Part shown: positions 1 to 13,141 of the stretch, one piece after another
Numbering within the stretch: the first letter of the stretch is position 1
How the letters are laid out: each line of letters starts with the position of its first letter
Source of the DNA: Phoronis australis
Taxonomy: Eukaryota; Phoronida; Phoronidae
Assembly: GCA_002633005.1 (NCBI GenBank)
Contig: NMRA01000126.1
Location: forward strand, 543,883 to 607,882
Direction: 5' to 3'
Length of the DNA stretch: 64,000 nucleotides
The notes under the pieces: model-generated
Seen by the model: the letters and a program-made list of their open reading frames with translations, nothing else
Told to the model about the DNA's origin: nothing
Databases searched by the model: none
Translations under genes and position numbers: made by a program

Positions 1-718
1 TATTTGAATTTTAAATTTTATATGACAGTTATGCTGTCTCTAGTTAGAGTACTATCTGTGATGGAATTCTGTTTCTTTTTCCCCATGACTCCAATTACAC
101 GTGCACATAAGGAATGTATCTTTTTTCGCATTCTGTGAGAACCTTTTATGGTCTGCCATTGTTTGATTTTCGCTTTGTCAGCCATTTAGTTTGGTGCACT
201 CTATTAAAATGAAAAACCAGGCCATCAATTGCCTAATTTCTTTTCTCAAGCACGTCATCTGAGATTGAATGACCCCCTTTAAACATTTTCATGTATTTAA
301 GTTCGTAAAGAATGCTTAGGAAAATTTTGAAGATTCCCTCCAGGCAAATATTAACCTTGCTGGTTATTTTGTAAATTCTTCTTACAAAATCATGGTAATG
401 GATGATTTAGTGAAAAACAAATTACTTAGTCTTTTATCCAACTAATCGTCTATTTCATTACAAATGGTAGTTGAATTGTTAGATGTGATCCTAAATAAAA
501 TGCAAATTTTTCCTGCTAAGGCTTAAACTGACTAGGAAGTAACATACAATTGTTAGCATTTCTTCAAGTTAATTTATCAATAAAAACATAATTATCAAGT
601 GGATTTTTGGAATAAATCTTTAGTGTGAAAGAACACCAATGAATTCAAAGAAGAGAGTTTGTCAGGATGTTTGTATTGTATCACAGCTTTCTGTATGTGT
701 TTGCACCATTTGTTTTAG

Positions 719-770
719 ATCAGTCTCTCCTATCATAACTGATGTGCCTGATGAAGATCCAGGAATGAAT
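719..770 (+). other. Weak exon-like segment
   Basis: A TTTTAG acceptor precedes 52 bases whose +2 frame reads an acidic peptide (SVSPIITDVPDEDPGMN) and ends at a weak GTATAT donor. There is no family match and the donor is poor. It is listed only because it sits in DNA that may belong to an upstream gene. Confidence 0.12.
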
Positions 771-3446
771 GTATATCCTGTGTTCATGTGTTTATATTCT
801 CTTCGTTTTCTGAAATGAGTATTGGGTAACAATTGCATCTGTTATTCCCAACTTATGAGAGGATTCTGATGAAGTTAGAAAAATTGTGTGGAAGCACTTG
901 TATTAAGAACAATTTACCACCAACGCACTTAGAAATTCAAAGCACATTTTTGTAACTTTTGAAGGTTTGCTGTATGCTGTTTGTCAAAACATGAGGTTTT
1001 AAAAAAAGGAATCTTGACTATTTAAGCTAGTGAACTAAATTACCATATCCCTGATGTCTCTGTTGGCATTTTACGTAGTGAGCTATTCTGCAATTTGTTG
1101 TTTTGGATTATTTTGCTGCCCTGAACTGGGTTTGGAATGTATGAAAACTGAAAACAGGCTATTTGCTGTTATAACAATTGTGCAGTTATTGCACTAAAGC
1201 TTCATAATGAAAAACCTTTAGTGGAAAATTGAGTTAGCTGTCCTAACCGTTGACAACACCTGCCTTTTATCATATTTTAGTGGAGTCTATGCCTGTCATA
1301 TGAATTATTTGCACTAATCCAACTCTGACAATGCAGCATCAAAATGTGTTGACTCTTTTAAGATAATCAGTCATTAGTTTGGAGATTTGTTTAGTTCCGT
1401 TTTTTTTTTTTGGAAAATTTGCTTTTCTGATTTGGTTCTTTTTCCATAATTATCTGGCACTACCTTGTGATTGTTTGGATAACTTTTAGGTGACTTTTCA
1501 TTGGCTAATGTGTTTAATAGAGTGGCTATGGAAATATAATTCTGATTAATTATCCTAAGCGATCTCATTTATAAACTACCTTAAGCAAAGATTTTGGTGT
1601 GGTGACTCAAAGCTGACCTATTTTTAAGTACATATAGTATATCTTATATCTTTGGACAATGTAACGCAACATATCCTGAAGCCAGTTTCTTTTGATGCAG
1701 CGGAAAAGCATGAGTTCAATTCGCGCTCCCTCGTCATTGTCTCATTTTTTACTGAAAACCAATATCGGATGTTAGCAACAATTGAATGCTCTTATGACGT
1801 CACAGCCACTGGGGCTCTTGTCTTGCTATGGGCGATTAGACACTGGTCTTCTTACTTTTCATATGCTGCCGATCTAGCAAATAACCTCTTGGGCACAACT
1901 GAGCTTTGAAAGTTAACCGCAAAAAGTAGTTGGTTGTGAAACACAAGTTTGTGGAATACCCTCAGGCTTCAAACGATGTGGGCACTTTTGTGCAACAATT
2001 TCATGCTGGTATAATGCAAGTTATGCTAAAATGAATGATTCATTGAATAAAAAATGTCTGAACCTCTGGCAGGCCATTCTAACACATGTGCCACCCAAAA
2101 GGGCATCATTATGAAAACTTGCCATTTGAGGACAGGAAATGGGGAACAAGTAAAATTAGGATTTCCTCTTCTTTCTATAAAAGTGTAGAAGGTTAGCTAT
2201 AAAACATGGTCTTGTGCTATTGTGATGTTCAAGCGACCATTGCAAAAGATTTTGTAAAATTGTACCTGTTACACTTTTTTCTATAAAGAATACAATTTGG
2301 ATAAATATCAAAATGTTGTTTTATTTAAACTTTCGTCAAACACGAACAGGAAGAAAACTACTTTATCATTTGCAGGTTTTATATAGAGAAACATAAATAT
2401 GCAAATTTGGCTACTGTAACTTTGGAAAATTATGTCTGATCGGGTTCACTGTGAAATTTTCAGGTACTATGCTTTATGCACTATTTTCCAAAGCACTCAT
2501 TTTCAGTAAATGTTTTTAACATGTTCCAGTTTGCATTAGGGTCTATCAAAGGTTAGGACGCCTATGGTCCCTAATGAAAAAACTTGCATAAACAAAGAAA
2601 AAAGATAATTTTGAAAACTGTAACAGCATTTTGAGATTTCAGGTGAATGTAAATATCAAAAACAAAATTTGGTCATGTTATTGATACCATTATTTTGCAT
2701 ACTAATTAAAAAATTAATTAACTGATATTCTATGAAAATATTGCAAATGGTTGTTTTCATGAACTTCTGCTGTTTTGCAGTTGTGTACCCAGTAATACTA
2801 AACCTACCAGAATGACAAGCGCAAATTGATTTGCGCCTTGCTCCACTATCATCTTCACAACTTTTAGAGGATTGTTGTCTAAACATGGAGCTGATTTGGT
2901 ACACCTTGTCCCTGGTATGTTTAGATATATTTGTAGCATGGTACTTGGTTTTTATAATTAATAATTGTGCTTTATCTGCATTACACCTTTCCTCAGTCAA
3001 GACGACTTCTTTGGCATGTTACAGTTGAATTTGGCATGTTACAGTTGAATGCAGTGTTCAGTTGGTATGCATATATGACCTCTAGTGGCCACAATGCAAA
3101 TCAGATTCACTGCAATTTGATATGTTACTGTGCCCTTGTAGCCTCATGGTCACAAATTCATTCTTTCTTCACCCTACTTAGAAAACTAGCCACAATATTT
3201 TAGTAACTGGATTCCCTTCAACTGTACACGATAAGAATATGAAGTCTTTCTATGCCGAGTGGTGGGTGGTTTTACAGAAATTTCGAGAAAAGGGCAAGAA
3301 AGAGACTGAAATTACTTCTCACAGGGAGCTTTTTAGCAACAGGTTAGCACTTGTGGAAATTACAATGAATAACTCTTGGGTAATGCAATGAAAACAAGGG
3401 GATCAATAAAAGAAGTTTTAAAGATCCAATGAAATAAATATGGTAC

Positions 3447-3516
3447 CTTTCTCAAAGCAAGTTCCACCTGGATGAGCTCATTTTGAGCATCTAGGACCTC
3501 GGTGATTGAAGCAAAA
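3447..3516 (-). other. Exon-like segment on the minus strand
   Basis: On the minus strand a TTTTCAG acceptor and a GTACCA donor bracket 70 bases that encode 23 helical residues containing EVLDAQNELIQVELALRK. The pattern looks like an amphipathic helix. It resembles helices of TolC-type outer-membrane proteins, but at this length that can be chance. No neighbouring exon was found, so the call is weak. Confidence 0.15.
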
Positions 3517-4513
3517 CTGAAAATGGGCCTTCGGTGAAACATTTCAAGGAGGCACAGCTTTAAAATTCACCGTTGTATTCTTTGGGAATATTGGGTTCAG
3601 GGAGGTTAGAGAAACTTCACTTCAATCGAAGAATTTGATTATGCTTTTGCTGAAAAAAAACTCCAATCTATATCAAGGATTTGATTATGAAAACAGCATG
3701 GGTAAAGGTCAAGTGTGTCGTTGCCACTCAAATTTGATTCATCTGTTGTTTGGATACAATTACCAATTGTATAACCCTACCTTTTTTACTTATAAATAGT
3801 AATTTACACTTACTAGCAAATTATTTTCTTTAATTAGAGTCTGGGGTAATAGGAAACTTGGGGTAGGATGGTCAGTAAATGTAGTTATTAGCTATTGCAT
3901 CATGAGCTCAGGATTGTTGACTTTGTAAATAAACAAGATTTTTAATTTTATTTCACCAATGACCATTTTACAAGTTTGTTGTTCCACATCTTTGTTTTGA
4001 ATATTTTTATTTTGCTTCAAAAAATGAAAACTCTTATCTTGTTGTTTTGTTGTTTTGTATTTTTGGAATTATAGTCAATAGCACAATGAAGAGGAGGACT
4101 GTGCATCTTATTTCTTAAAAATCGTTCAAACTCTACTTTTTAACTCACATTTAAGTTTTCTGTGAGAGAATTTCATCAAACTTCTTTGTTGTTTTCGAAT
4201 AGCGTAGCCAATTGTTCAACGCTACGTTTTGATCAAATTTACTTATTGATCATTGCAGGGATGTTTCTTCACAAACCCACATTGGAGTTGTTCTTCCAAT
4301 GTCTCCTCATTTAATTTTTTCAATGACTAGTGAACGTGTCTTCTTATTTTATCTCCTGACATTGCATTTGAACAATAATTTTGATTTAACTAGGGAAATT
4401 TCTCTTATCGTCACATACGTTGATAGTAATTTTGTAAAATTTGTTGAAAAGTTGACATGATTGATTAAACAACAATGAATTAAATTAATCTGATTTACCT
4501 TTTTCTTCTGCAG

Positions 4514-4763
4514 GTCTAAAGTGCATTGTTATCCAATGTTACCCAGCGGTTGTTCTTTACAGTCTCCGATAGTGGTGGAAATAGTAAGACTGCCGGGACT
4601 CACGTTTCAAGAGAATTACTCCCAACTGACAATGAAGTCACAAGTCACTGGGTTTTTAAAGGGTTCGCCGCACAATGTCTCCTTCCATGCAGACATGTTA
4701 CAGACAAGGGTGTCAATGAATGGCTACACAACTGATGCGCTATTTAATTCCACCGTCTTTTGA
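4514..4763 (+). other. Candidate 3'-terminal exon of an upstream gene
   Basis: A strong acceptor (pyrimidine tract ending CTTCTGCAG at 4513) leads into an open frame of about 82 codons, beginning SKVHCYPMLPSGC and ending at TGA 4761-4763. An AATAAA hexamer follows at 4803-4808. The segment is richer in GC than its surroundings. The protein is not recognised. Good acceptor, open frame, stop and poly(A) signal in the right order are suggestive, but no upstream exon was established. Confidence 0.22.
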
Positions 4764-5071
4764 AAGTGAAATGGTATTACCCTTGATTAATGAGTTGTAA
4801 ATAATAAACGGAGCTTGGCTATGAAAGGTGTATACAGGAAATATCATAACAGGACATTCATTTATCATATTAATTTTGAGGTGATTGTCAAGGAATCAAT
4901 GGTGCTCAGTCTAACAGTGGTTAGTTTCATGTTTTTAATATGGCTAAGTCACTGATTTATTGGCCTAGTTTAAAATATTTAAAAGAAATTAATATTGAAT
5001 CTCACCTGAATTTGTTTCTTTAATCTATTTGTGGCTCCGCTTTTAGACGTCAGTGTTTAATGCACTACTTA

Positions 5072-5247
5072 CTCACTAGGTGGTGCTAGTGTAACCAGGG
5101 TCAAACCCCTGGAAATGCCTGCATACAGGTGGTCAGGATTAACACTAATCTCCTGAATGCCCCCATGGCTGATGTACTGCACTCTGCTCAGCTGTCTATT
5201 CAGATGTTAAAAGGAGAGGCCTTTCTTCAGTAGTGCCACCTAGTGAG
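5072..5247. mobile_element. Short inverted-repeat element (MITE-like)
   Basis: The ends form imperfect inverted repeats: CTCACTAGGTGGTGCTAGTG on the left and the reverse of CTCACTAGGTGGCACTACT on the right, enclosing about 140 bp without coding sequence. The structure fits a small non-autonomous DNA transposon. The family is not identified. Confidence 0.5.
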
Positions 5248-5985
5248 CATCCAGTTGCATATTACTGTGGATCTTTAGTTTGAGCTGGTGTTTATAAGAC
5301 ACAAGCTTATGAAATTCTCAGTTGCATTTGACTAGTAGCAGTCATATTCAGCGTTTGAACTTACTATTGTTTTGCTTCTGAGGTTAATGTTATGCAGGAC
5401 CTTAATGCCAAATCATTGCCGGGTTCTTCCAGATTTCTCCAAAACTGTAGAACTCAACTAAAAAATATATATGTATTATTTTCCAACACCATAATGTCTG
5501 TAGAGGTGTGGTAACTTGTTCTAGGGTAACTAAGGTGCAGTCTCAGCAAAATACTCTATATTAGTATCATAATTTAATTACCAAATTTCTTCATAAAAAT
5601 TCAAGATGAAATCTCAAAAACATGGTCTTTTGTTTTTATTTCATGCATTTTTGAGACGCAAAAAATATGGTAGTCCTAATTTTCAGTAGTACCTGATACA
5701 AACATGAACAGTTAGATATTTCCTATCTGCTAATGGAGAATGATGAATATGCCATCCTATCTGAAATGTTCCATTCAATTCTGAAAGCCATGTCTGAGAT
5801 TTCATGTTCTTAAGTTTGCCAAATTTTGACCTTTTCAATGCTACTTATGGCCTTAAATTCAGTTTGACATCTTTGCAAACATTAGTTTTACATTGTCATA
5901 GATTGTTTGCTGGAATACAAAACAAGGAAGTAGTAAAGTTAACATGTGAACTTTTTGAACACTATTTGCCACTATGTATTTACAG

Positions 5986-6076
5986 GGTCTGTTCAGCCAC
6001 TAGTTCTAGTAGATCTTTTACACAAAACATGAAGTCGGACCACTATACCAGACTGCCTATAGCAATGGATTATTGA
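5986..6076 (+). other. Weak candidate terminal exon
   Basis: After an acceptor ending TATTTACAG the +2 frame stays open for 29 codons, starting VCSATSSSRSFTQ and ending LPIAMDY at TGA 6074-6076. It is Ser-rich and hydrophilic. No family was recognised and there is no clear poly(A) signal close by. Confidence 0.12.
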
Positions 6077-6774
6077 CTTGGACTTACAGCTCAGATGGAC
6101 TGAATTTAAGTGTGTACCAGTGCTGCTTACTAGTGCTGGAAAAGTGCTGTTTAATGGATTTTCTTTTATTCTTTTCACTGTGTATTATTAGTGGCTCTTA
6201 ATCATCGTCCATCATTGAAATGTTTAGTAGTAGTAGAGTAGCACCACCACCACCAGTTGTGGGGGAGTTCTCTGCAGACAAGCCCACTGTGTATATTGGG
6301 AAAATATCAATTTATCAACCAAAAAATCCTAGCATGGGGACTGGGTATATTTCCATGTGGTATAGGTTCAAATGTATCAATACTGTAGCCAGCACACAAA
6401 CTGTAACCAAAAAAGTTTATACACAACAATATTCATGTTGGATTGTCCCCATTGGTAGCAGTTAATTGATGAAAATTTACTGAGTTACAGTTTTGCCATA
6501 TTTTTTGGGAAATTGGAAAAAGTTGTTGGATTAAACCATGCATATGTTTTCAGGCTCATCTGGTGAATACACCCACTGGGCCTGTTTGCAGAAAACTGGG
6601 AAAAGGTGTCATTTTATTTATCAACATCAATAGTTATAACAGTAAGAAAAAAGAAGTTGCAATTCCTATTGAAGATGGGAGAACTCTAAATACTAAAAAG
6701 CCACTTGTTGCAGTGGACACTGAAAAAAATCATTGAGACCAAATTATTATTCAATTAACATGCATTAACGAAAT

Positions 6775-6908
6775 ATAAAATAGTAAAACTATTAAAACTA
6801 AAATGACGAGCGTTGGTACTAAAATATATTAAAATATCCCCACGCATCGAGTGATGCGCTCTTTCTCAAGGGTCCTCATTTTAGTTTTACTAGTTTTAGT
6901 ATTTTATA
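6775..6908. mobile_element. Hairpin-forming inverted repeat element
   Basis: About 31-base arms (TCATTTTAGTTTTA-type, roughly 28 of 31 matching) face each other around a short centre that itself holds a GCATC/GATGC hairpin. The whole unit of about 134 bp would fold back on itself, as snap-back MITEs do. No coding capacity. Confidence 0.45.
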
Positions 6909-7511
6909 TTTTTATTGGTGGGTAACTGCATGGCATTGCAACATCTATTTGATTGCATTAACAAAAATGAGTATGGCACCTAGAGGTATTGAGAACTTTA
7001 ACAACTGTAATTATTTACAGCATTAGTGAGAATGAATGATAACTACGCTGTTGTGTAAAATGGAATGTAATGATAAGATATTTGCAACAAAGGTAGAACC
7101 ATTTAGATTGAGAGGCCAGTGATTTGTAATGCAGGGGCATCTTTGAGTTGAGTGGAACGGCTCTTCACTTTTCATCTGAGGATAAACAGTACGTTTCATT
7201 TTTTTAAATTACAAAAATATGTTCTTGCATATTACGAAATTATCTACTTGGTGTGTAAATTCAGTCGTATAGCTTTGATAGTCCGTCATCTAACTTTCTT
7301 AGCCCAATCCATCGAGCACGACCCGTCTTGTGACTCTTTCTGTCCCATAAAATAGTCACGTATTTGAAATATTTGGAATTAGTTTACATACCTCTGAGAC
7401 CAAGTCAGTTATTTAACTAGCGCAACCTCTTCCTCGAATTATTTCTTATTTCTCCGTTGCCGCTCCGTCCCTTGACGAAGTCATGTTACAGCACCGGGCT
7501 GCTACCGATTT

Positions 7512-7946
7512 CAGTGGCCGGTTGCATGAAACAGTCCCAAATAATAACTAAACCAAGTTCCCTAAGTCTCTATGCGTATTTGTGTCTTCATGGATTCACA
7601 GATTCAATATTTTCTATCATTTCGCCTTTATTATGAGCTCCTCTTTGATTAATGACATTTTCTAGTAATATTACTAAAACCGTGACCAGAGTTCATTGAA
7701 AATAAATAGGGACTCGGTCCTTAAACGGGGGGTGTTGAAAAGATCCCTAATTATTTTCGATAATATTGACAATTCAAGGTAGAGTTGACTTTTGATTTGT
7801 ATCAAAGTCAGAAGTTGACTTAGTAATGAATCTAAAACAATACAAGAAAGGTCAATCAATGTTTTCACAAGTCCAAAAAGTATGCAGTAGTTTTAGGGAA
7901 CTTAGTTGAGTCCCTGTTTGAGACTGTTTCATGCAACCGGCCACTG
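7512..7946. mobile_element. Non-autonomous DNA transposon with perfect 26-bp-class TIRs
   Basis: The left end CAGTGGCCGGTTGCATGAAA and its continuation are matched exactly in reverse complement at the right end, over about 25 bases (7512-7536 against 7922-7946). Partial symmetry continues inwards. The interior has no transposase frame, so this is a non-autonomous (MITE-type) element. The perfect arms suggest relatively recent activity. The superfamily was not determined; no clear target-site duplication was seen. Confidence 0.75.
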
Positions 7947-9194
7947 ATCTCTTTACATATTTCATGGAGCTTTTCTTCGGCACACCTTACAAACACTATT
8001 CCGTGGCTTGAAAGTTAACTTAAATTCACAGCAAATAGCAATTCCGTATTAAGCAACTGCGGTGCCCTTTATTCAAATGATCGTACAACGATTATCTTAA
8101 AGCAAATGCAAAAGCAAACTATGAGTAATTGTCACTTTTGAGATAAAGAAATTGAGACGCATTCTGCATGATGACACGGTGTGTCCACTGAGTAACGCTA
8201 GCTGTATTTTAAGATAATTCACACACCGTTAATCAGTGCCCCCGCGCTTGTGCCAGTGTAATATTAAGTATGCTACTTTTGTCAAGTAAATGCATATTGT
8301 GCAAATTTAAGCAATGTTTTGAAAATTTATTTTGCTCTTGTGTATCTCAACAACCCCAATTAAACAGTAAATTCAATGAATTCCTGGCGCCTTGGTGAGT
8401 CTCTGCACTTTTGGGAACCATTGGTTTTTTGTGCCCACGCTTACGTTTTGAGTAGCACTACGACACCTGCAATTCTTTGAATATCATTAACTCAGTGGGA
8501 ACTCGCATCCTTAATCCTACACATGTTGAAAATGGCGGGGCCCCTCACAAACTTTCCAAATTTGGTTCGCATCACCTGGGGTCAGTGCTTCCATAGGCGC
8601 AGGCCTAAGCTTATGAGGTTAGTGCTTCTAAACATGGTGTGAGCTCGGGGCCCCAAAACGCGCGGCGCTAGTAGCATGTGCTACTTCTGGCTATGCTGTT
8701 AATCCGGCACCGGCAAATAGTGATAATGATCAAACACTCTGTCTAAGTACAGATACTGCATTATAGTAGAAAACCGTCACCTGTTACGTCGCTGTTAGTC
8801 GTCTGTTCCAAGACAGTCCTTCTCAATCGAAACGCACGACATGGACCTCTGCAAACTGGAAATACTACGCTTGTTTTTAAGAATTATTTTAATTAATCAT
8901 GAAACATTGCTAATAACATCTGTCTTGAAACGTTTTATTCATGTGAGTGGCTGCGCACGCGTAGTTACTGTGCTGCTACAGTAACACCTCACCTCGTCAC
9001 CAGGTCATGTCCCAACCCTCCGGCCCAAGTCATACTCTATCACAATTGGTATAAATGTCACCTTTACGGAAAACAAGCGGCTGAAAATTCACGATCTCAG
9101 TTGTCAAATGACATGGGTACTGACTAAGGCAAAAGTCGTTAAGCTAGTTTTGAAAAATTTGCACCTCCGTGCGCATAACTTATTTTGAAGTATG

Positions 9195-9600
9195 AAAGTA
9201 TGGGAGAGTCGCTATGGTGCCCGAGGGTCTTCCGTCCTTGTCTTACGGGGACTTTATCGTTTTTTTTTCGGCCAAAATCCATTGTGGTTATTATTAAGAT
9301 AGATTTCCTGGAGTCTAGCTTTGACCAGGGCTACAAAATAATAAAATTCGTGGTGTTTTTCTGGTTTTGTTACAAATCGCCAATTCTCGCCGGCGGCTGC
9401 CAGATATTCACCAAAATTAAGCCCGATGTCTTTATCATTAAATACGCTTCTAAAAAGTGTGAAATTAACGTGTGGGATTTGGCTCAGCGGCAGCTTATAA
9501 AGCTTTAGGCTGCTATTGTAGGTTCGATTTTACTGCTAATTTTTGTAAAATTACTTTTCTCGTCGAGAATATCCCTAAACCCTTGTGTTCGCGATCATCT
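9195..9600 (+). mobile_element. Copy 1 of the tRNA-box-containing repeat family
   Basis: The sequence from about 9265 to 9600 aligns by eye with 51545-51880 and 56639-56978. It contains a pol III A-box-like TGGCTCAGCGG near 9480 and a B-box-like GGTTCGATT at 9521, with about 190 bp of shared sequence before the tRNA-like part. The left boundary is uncertain. Open frames across it (for example 9185-9508) are by-products of the repeat. Confidence 0.6.
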
Positions 9601-9933
9601 GCATCTAACGTGAGTAACAGCTCATCTTCGTTACGCAATGTAGGTCTTGACACATGCGTTTTATTCAGGCGCAATACACATCGGTGGTCTGTGTCACCAA
9701 AAGACTTGGCCTTCAACAGGTTTGCTCATAAGTTTGTCTTATCCCGGTTGTGACTTTCTGAGACTAAAACGGGATTAAGAGGACTTTTCAGTTCAGGAAA
9801 ATACTCCCAAATTTTTATTTCAGTGAAACGATTACTTACCTTTAAGAAATGACCTTTTAGAGCAACAGGTCTATGCATGCAAACAGTAACATTTCCATAT
9901 AGGTGAAGAGTGTTACCTGTTTCCTTCCACGTA

Positions 9934-10082
9934 GTCCGTGGCGTAGCTAGAAGGTGCAAGAGTGCGCTAACAGGTGGGTGACACCGACGCGGTGCCGCAA
10001 ACTGATGACGAGCGGGGCGCAAAATTTGGCCATGACCCAGTCGTGACGGGAAAGGGATAATAATACTCAAGCTATGCCACTA
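9934..10082. mobile_element. Short TIR element, GTGGCRTAGCT ends
   Basis: The left end reads CCGTGGCGTAGCTAGAAGG and the right end, reversed, TAGTGGCATAGCTTGAGT, giving imperfect terminal inverted repeats around about 115 bp of CpG-rich non-coding sequence. The structure fits a decayed MITE. Confidence 0.45.
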
Positions 10083-12614
10083 GGCGTCGCGACAACTCCC
10101 TTCGCACACTGCTCACGCCCTCATTTCGCCTTTGTTGAGTTCTATCTTATGGAATGCAAACACGTGCACGTCCATTTTTCACTGGGAAAGCAAGCGATAT
10201 AATGTTAAAGGGACACCTAACTCGTGTCTGTTAGAAACCAAATCTTGAGTAAGGTCACTTACTATTAAAGAACCGGCCTCATCTTCCCTACTCGTGTTAG
10301 AAATTATTGTTTTTAACTTAAATATGGGGCAAGTCGTTACTACTTCAGATCGGGCATTTGCCACGGCGACTTAGTTACCAAAGGTATTATAACCGTTACT
10401 TAGTGGAACTTCAGGCGATTTATTGTAACAAATTTCGATTCAAAGGAAGGACAAGGACGTGATGATGTTGCTTTTGAAGAGCAAGTGCAATCATGTGAAG
10501 AAAGTTTTAACACTAAAACATGGTTTACAGTGGGCTTATATTTAGACGTTTAAGTTAATAACATTACCATCTTGAAAATCTGCCAGCGAAATAATTCCCA
10601 TTTTCTTTAATGTGTTTATTGCAGCAGTGTTTTATTGGCTAAAATTTTTTGTATACGTTTTGCTTTCATAGCTTATAGTTTCCGTGAATTGTACTTAATA
10701 ATCTCGCTTGCTTGTCACAAGGTCAAAGTCGAGACTAAGAGAACAGTTTTCGTGCTATGAATGAGTTATGACAATCAAATTGAAATCATGGAAAAATCGG
10801 GATTGCAAAAATTGATCTTCTTTTGGTATTGTATTGTCAATTTGATACGACATGAAGCTATTTCTTATACTAAAGAAAGTGGATTTCATAGAAACGTGTT
10901 CTTTGATTTTCTATCATCCGTATCCAGCTATTGTTGTGCAGGTGAGTGATCGCTACGGGTTGTGACATTTGACCGGGCGAACCTGTTTGTGTTTTGGGTT
11001 TATAATTCCATTATTGTTACCGGTTTGTGATATACTCAAATGTTTGTGAAAGTTCTTGACATGGCTTGGGGCTAGTAGCTTTATTTTCCCAATACCTTGA
11101 GGAAGATAACAATCACATGCAATGTTAGACAAAGTGCTTGAGGCTAATTTATTGTCACTGAATAGGGTGAAAAGTTTCAACATACAAAACGTGACGTTTT
11201 TAATGCATATTTTAACGATCTGGTTGTGAGAAATAACCCCAACTAACTGTGTTTGCTCCTTTGAGGACGACTTGCAATATTGGGTCATACGTAAAAATAT
11301 CGTCACCACTCCAGCTGCAAGTTGTATAAAATATCTGCCACGTGTCAATATTATTCCAGTTGGCGTAACCCCTAAAATCATAATGGTTGAAGATTCTGAC
11401 CGGTCGACCAGTTTTAACTGTTCTGGAATTGTGTATCGCCGTAATTTGCCGCAAAGTTGCTTTAAAATCCTCTTTCGTCAAAATCCTTAAGGTTATATTT
11501 AGACCATTTACTGTTATGAAACTGGTTTCAACTTGACCCTTTATTCAACAAAATTAGAGGTGATTCCTGGATTTGGAAAGTATGAGACGAGCCGCTCCAC
11601 CTGTTAGCTTGTCACGGTGACATTTCCTGCGTCAGACAACAGCAAACTGGGTTTTTTGCGAGCACAGAAGTCGCTTCTCTTCTGAATCTGAGCAAGGGAA
11701 ATATCGAGGCCAGTTTGATGGCGATACATAGTCTATTGTAAAAGTTCGATTATGTTGATGTTGTTTTTTTATTTTTCTTGCAATGCATTTTCTTTTTAAC
11801 CTCTCGTGTTGATGTTGAATGTTTGATATTTTCATTGAATGAAATGGAAAAGTGTTGAAAAAAACGCTTTTGTGCAAATTTAATTTTACAAAATTTAGTG
11901 TTCTCCTTTATTATCATCTTTTCTGATTTGTTTAAATGATTAAATTAACATACAGTTTAGCAGTGGCAACATTTGCGTTTCACTTATTCGAATTTGCTCA
12001 ATTTCAAAAATGTCTTCAGAAAACGGTTTTTACAGGGCCCGACGGCGTCATTGCGGCGAACCGCAGACATTGCCCAAAAGACCAGACTGTCCATGTAAAC
12101 TACACGGTCGGGAACGCTGAAGAAGAAGACGATTTCTACATGATCTCTTGTTTTGAATAGCTTTTGTGATAACAAGCTTCCTTACGAGATTTTCAACGTT
12201 CCCGCATTTCCTATTTTTCTTCCCAGTTTTGGACATTCTCCTTATTTGTCTAATGTTTGTCATTCATTAATGTGGTGTTGAGCATGTGAAATTGCCGCCA
12301 CAGGCACATTTAAACTGAATAATCTCAGTGGAAAAACGTGTGATCGCTTTAGACTTTGTCAACTCACCCTCTGTGGACTTTTGTGTTAGTGACTATTCAT
12401 TTCTATCGACATTTGACAGTCTGTATTTGGAACTGCATTGTACACATGACTATCTGTTGACAATTATCAAGGTTTACACTATAAATGGTTGTTCTTCCAG
12501 ACCGTGTGTCAATATGACGCGAGGTGCGCGAGCCTGCTTCTCTGTGTGCGTCAAGCATGTTCTGCTCATAAGCGTGATATGCATCTGGTTTCTCCAATAT
12601 GATGGATTCTTTAG

Positions 12615-12900
12615 CAGTGGCGGATCTTGGATACCATAAGGGGGGGCCAACACTTTGTCTCGGGCAAACGCGTAAAGCACGACTGAATGCGCGCACCCAG
12701 CCTGAAATGAATGAGGGATTGGACTTCCGAGAATGTGGACCTCATTGCTGAAATGCAACCGCGCGAGTAAAAAAAACGGGGAGACGCTTCCTACAACTTG
12801 TTTCGGTCGCAATATTTCCTCACGCTCGTGCTGTCTTCCTGTTTTATTTTTTGGCGGCAGCCAAGGGGGGGGCGTGCCCCCCCCTCCCCTAAATCGGTCT
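12615..12900. mobile_element. CAGTGGCGG-type element (decayed copy)
   Basis: The left end CAGTGGCGGATCTTGG is followed by a run of G. The right side ends in a run of C and CCTAAATCGG, an incomplete reverse of the same end. The same end type bounds the element at 14868-15316. The interior is non-coding. It is read as a non-autonomous DNA transposon whose right terminus has decayed. Confidence 0.5.
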
Positions 12901-13080
12901 TATGAAATTTAGCATGTGTGTTCCTGACAATAGATGACAACTTTGGACAGATCCGACTTTTGATGTGCCTCTGCTCCTTGTGTTATTTTTTGCCTGTACC
13001 TCTATACCTACCAAGTCACTCTCTGGATCTAAAAATTTGTCTGATGTGTTCCGACGGTGCCCCAAAAATGACATTGTGCG

Positions 13081-13141
13081 TTTCTTTTTCGAGATCCTGA
13101 GATCCCGAGGTAATTAAGTCGGGATCTCAAGATAAAAGAAA
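13081..13141. repeat. Small palindrome
   Basis: TGAGATCCCGA and its reverse complement TCGGGATCTCA flank a 9-base loop, and the symmetry continues outwards as TTTCTTTT/AAAAGAAA. It could be a MITE remnant or just a hairpin. Confidence 0.4.

Larger units (their letters stand above)
1..7250. other. CpG-poor left flank, no confident gene
   Basis: This AT-rich stretch has few CG dinucleotides and resembles the dynein introns further right in composition. No recognisable protein family was found. It contains exon-like pieces with plausible splice signals (near 719, 3447, 4514 and 5986) and two inverted-repeat elements (5072 and 6775), listed separately. It could be introns and 3' sequence of a gene that starts left of the window, but this is inference from composition and weak splice-site evidence only. 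Confidence 0.4.

Noticed and set aside
1652-1909. 85-codon open frame in the left flank
   Set aside because: Somewhat GC-richer than its surroundings, but no family, splice or promoter signal supports it.
10953-11490. Three overlapping open frames of 72-142 codons
   Set aside because: They lie on opposite strands of the same DNA with no recognisable motif or splice context.
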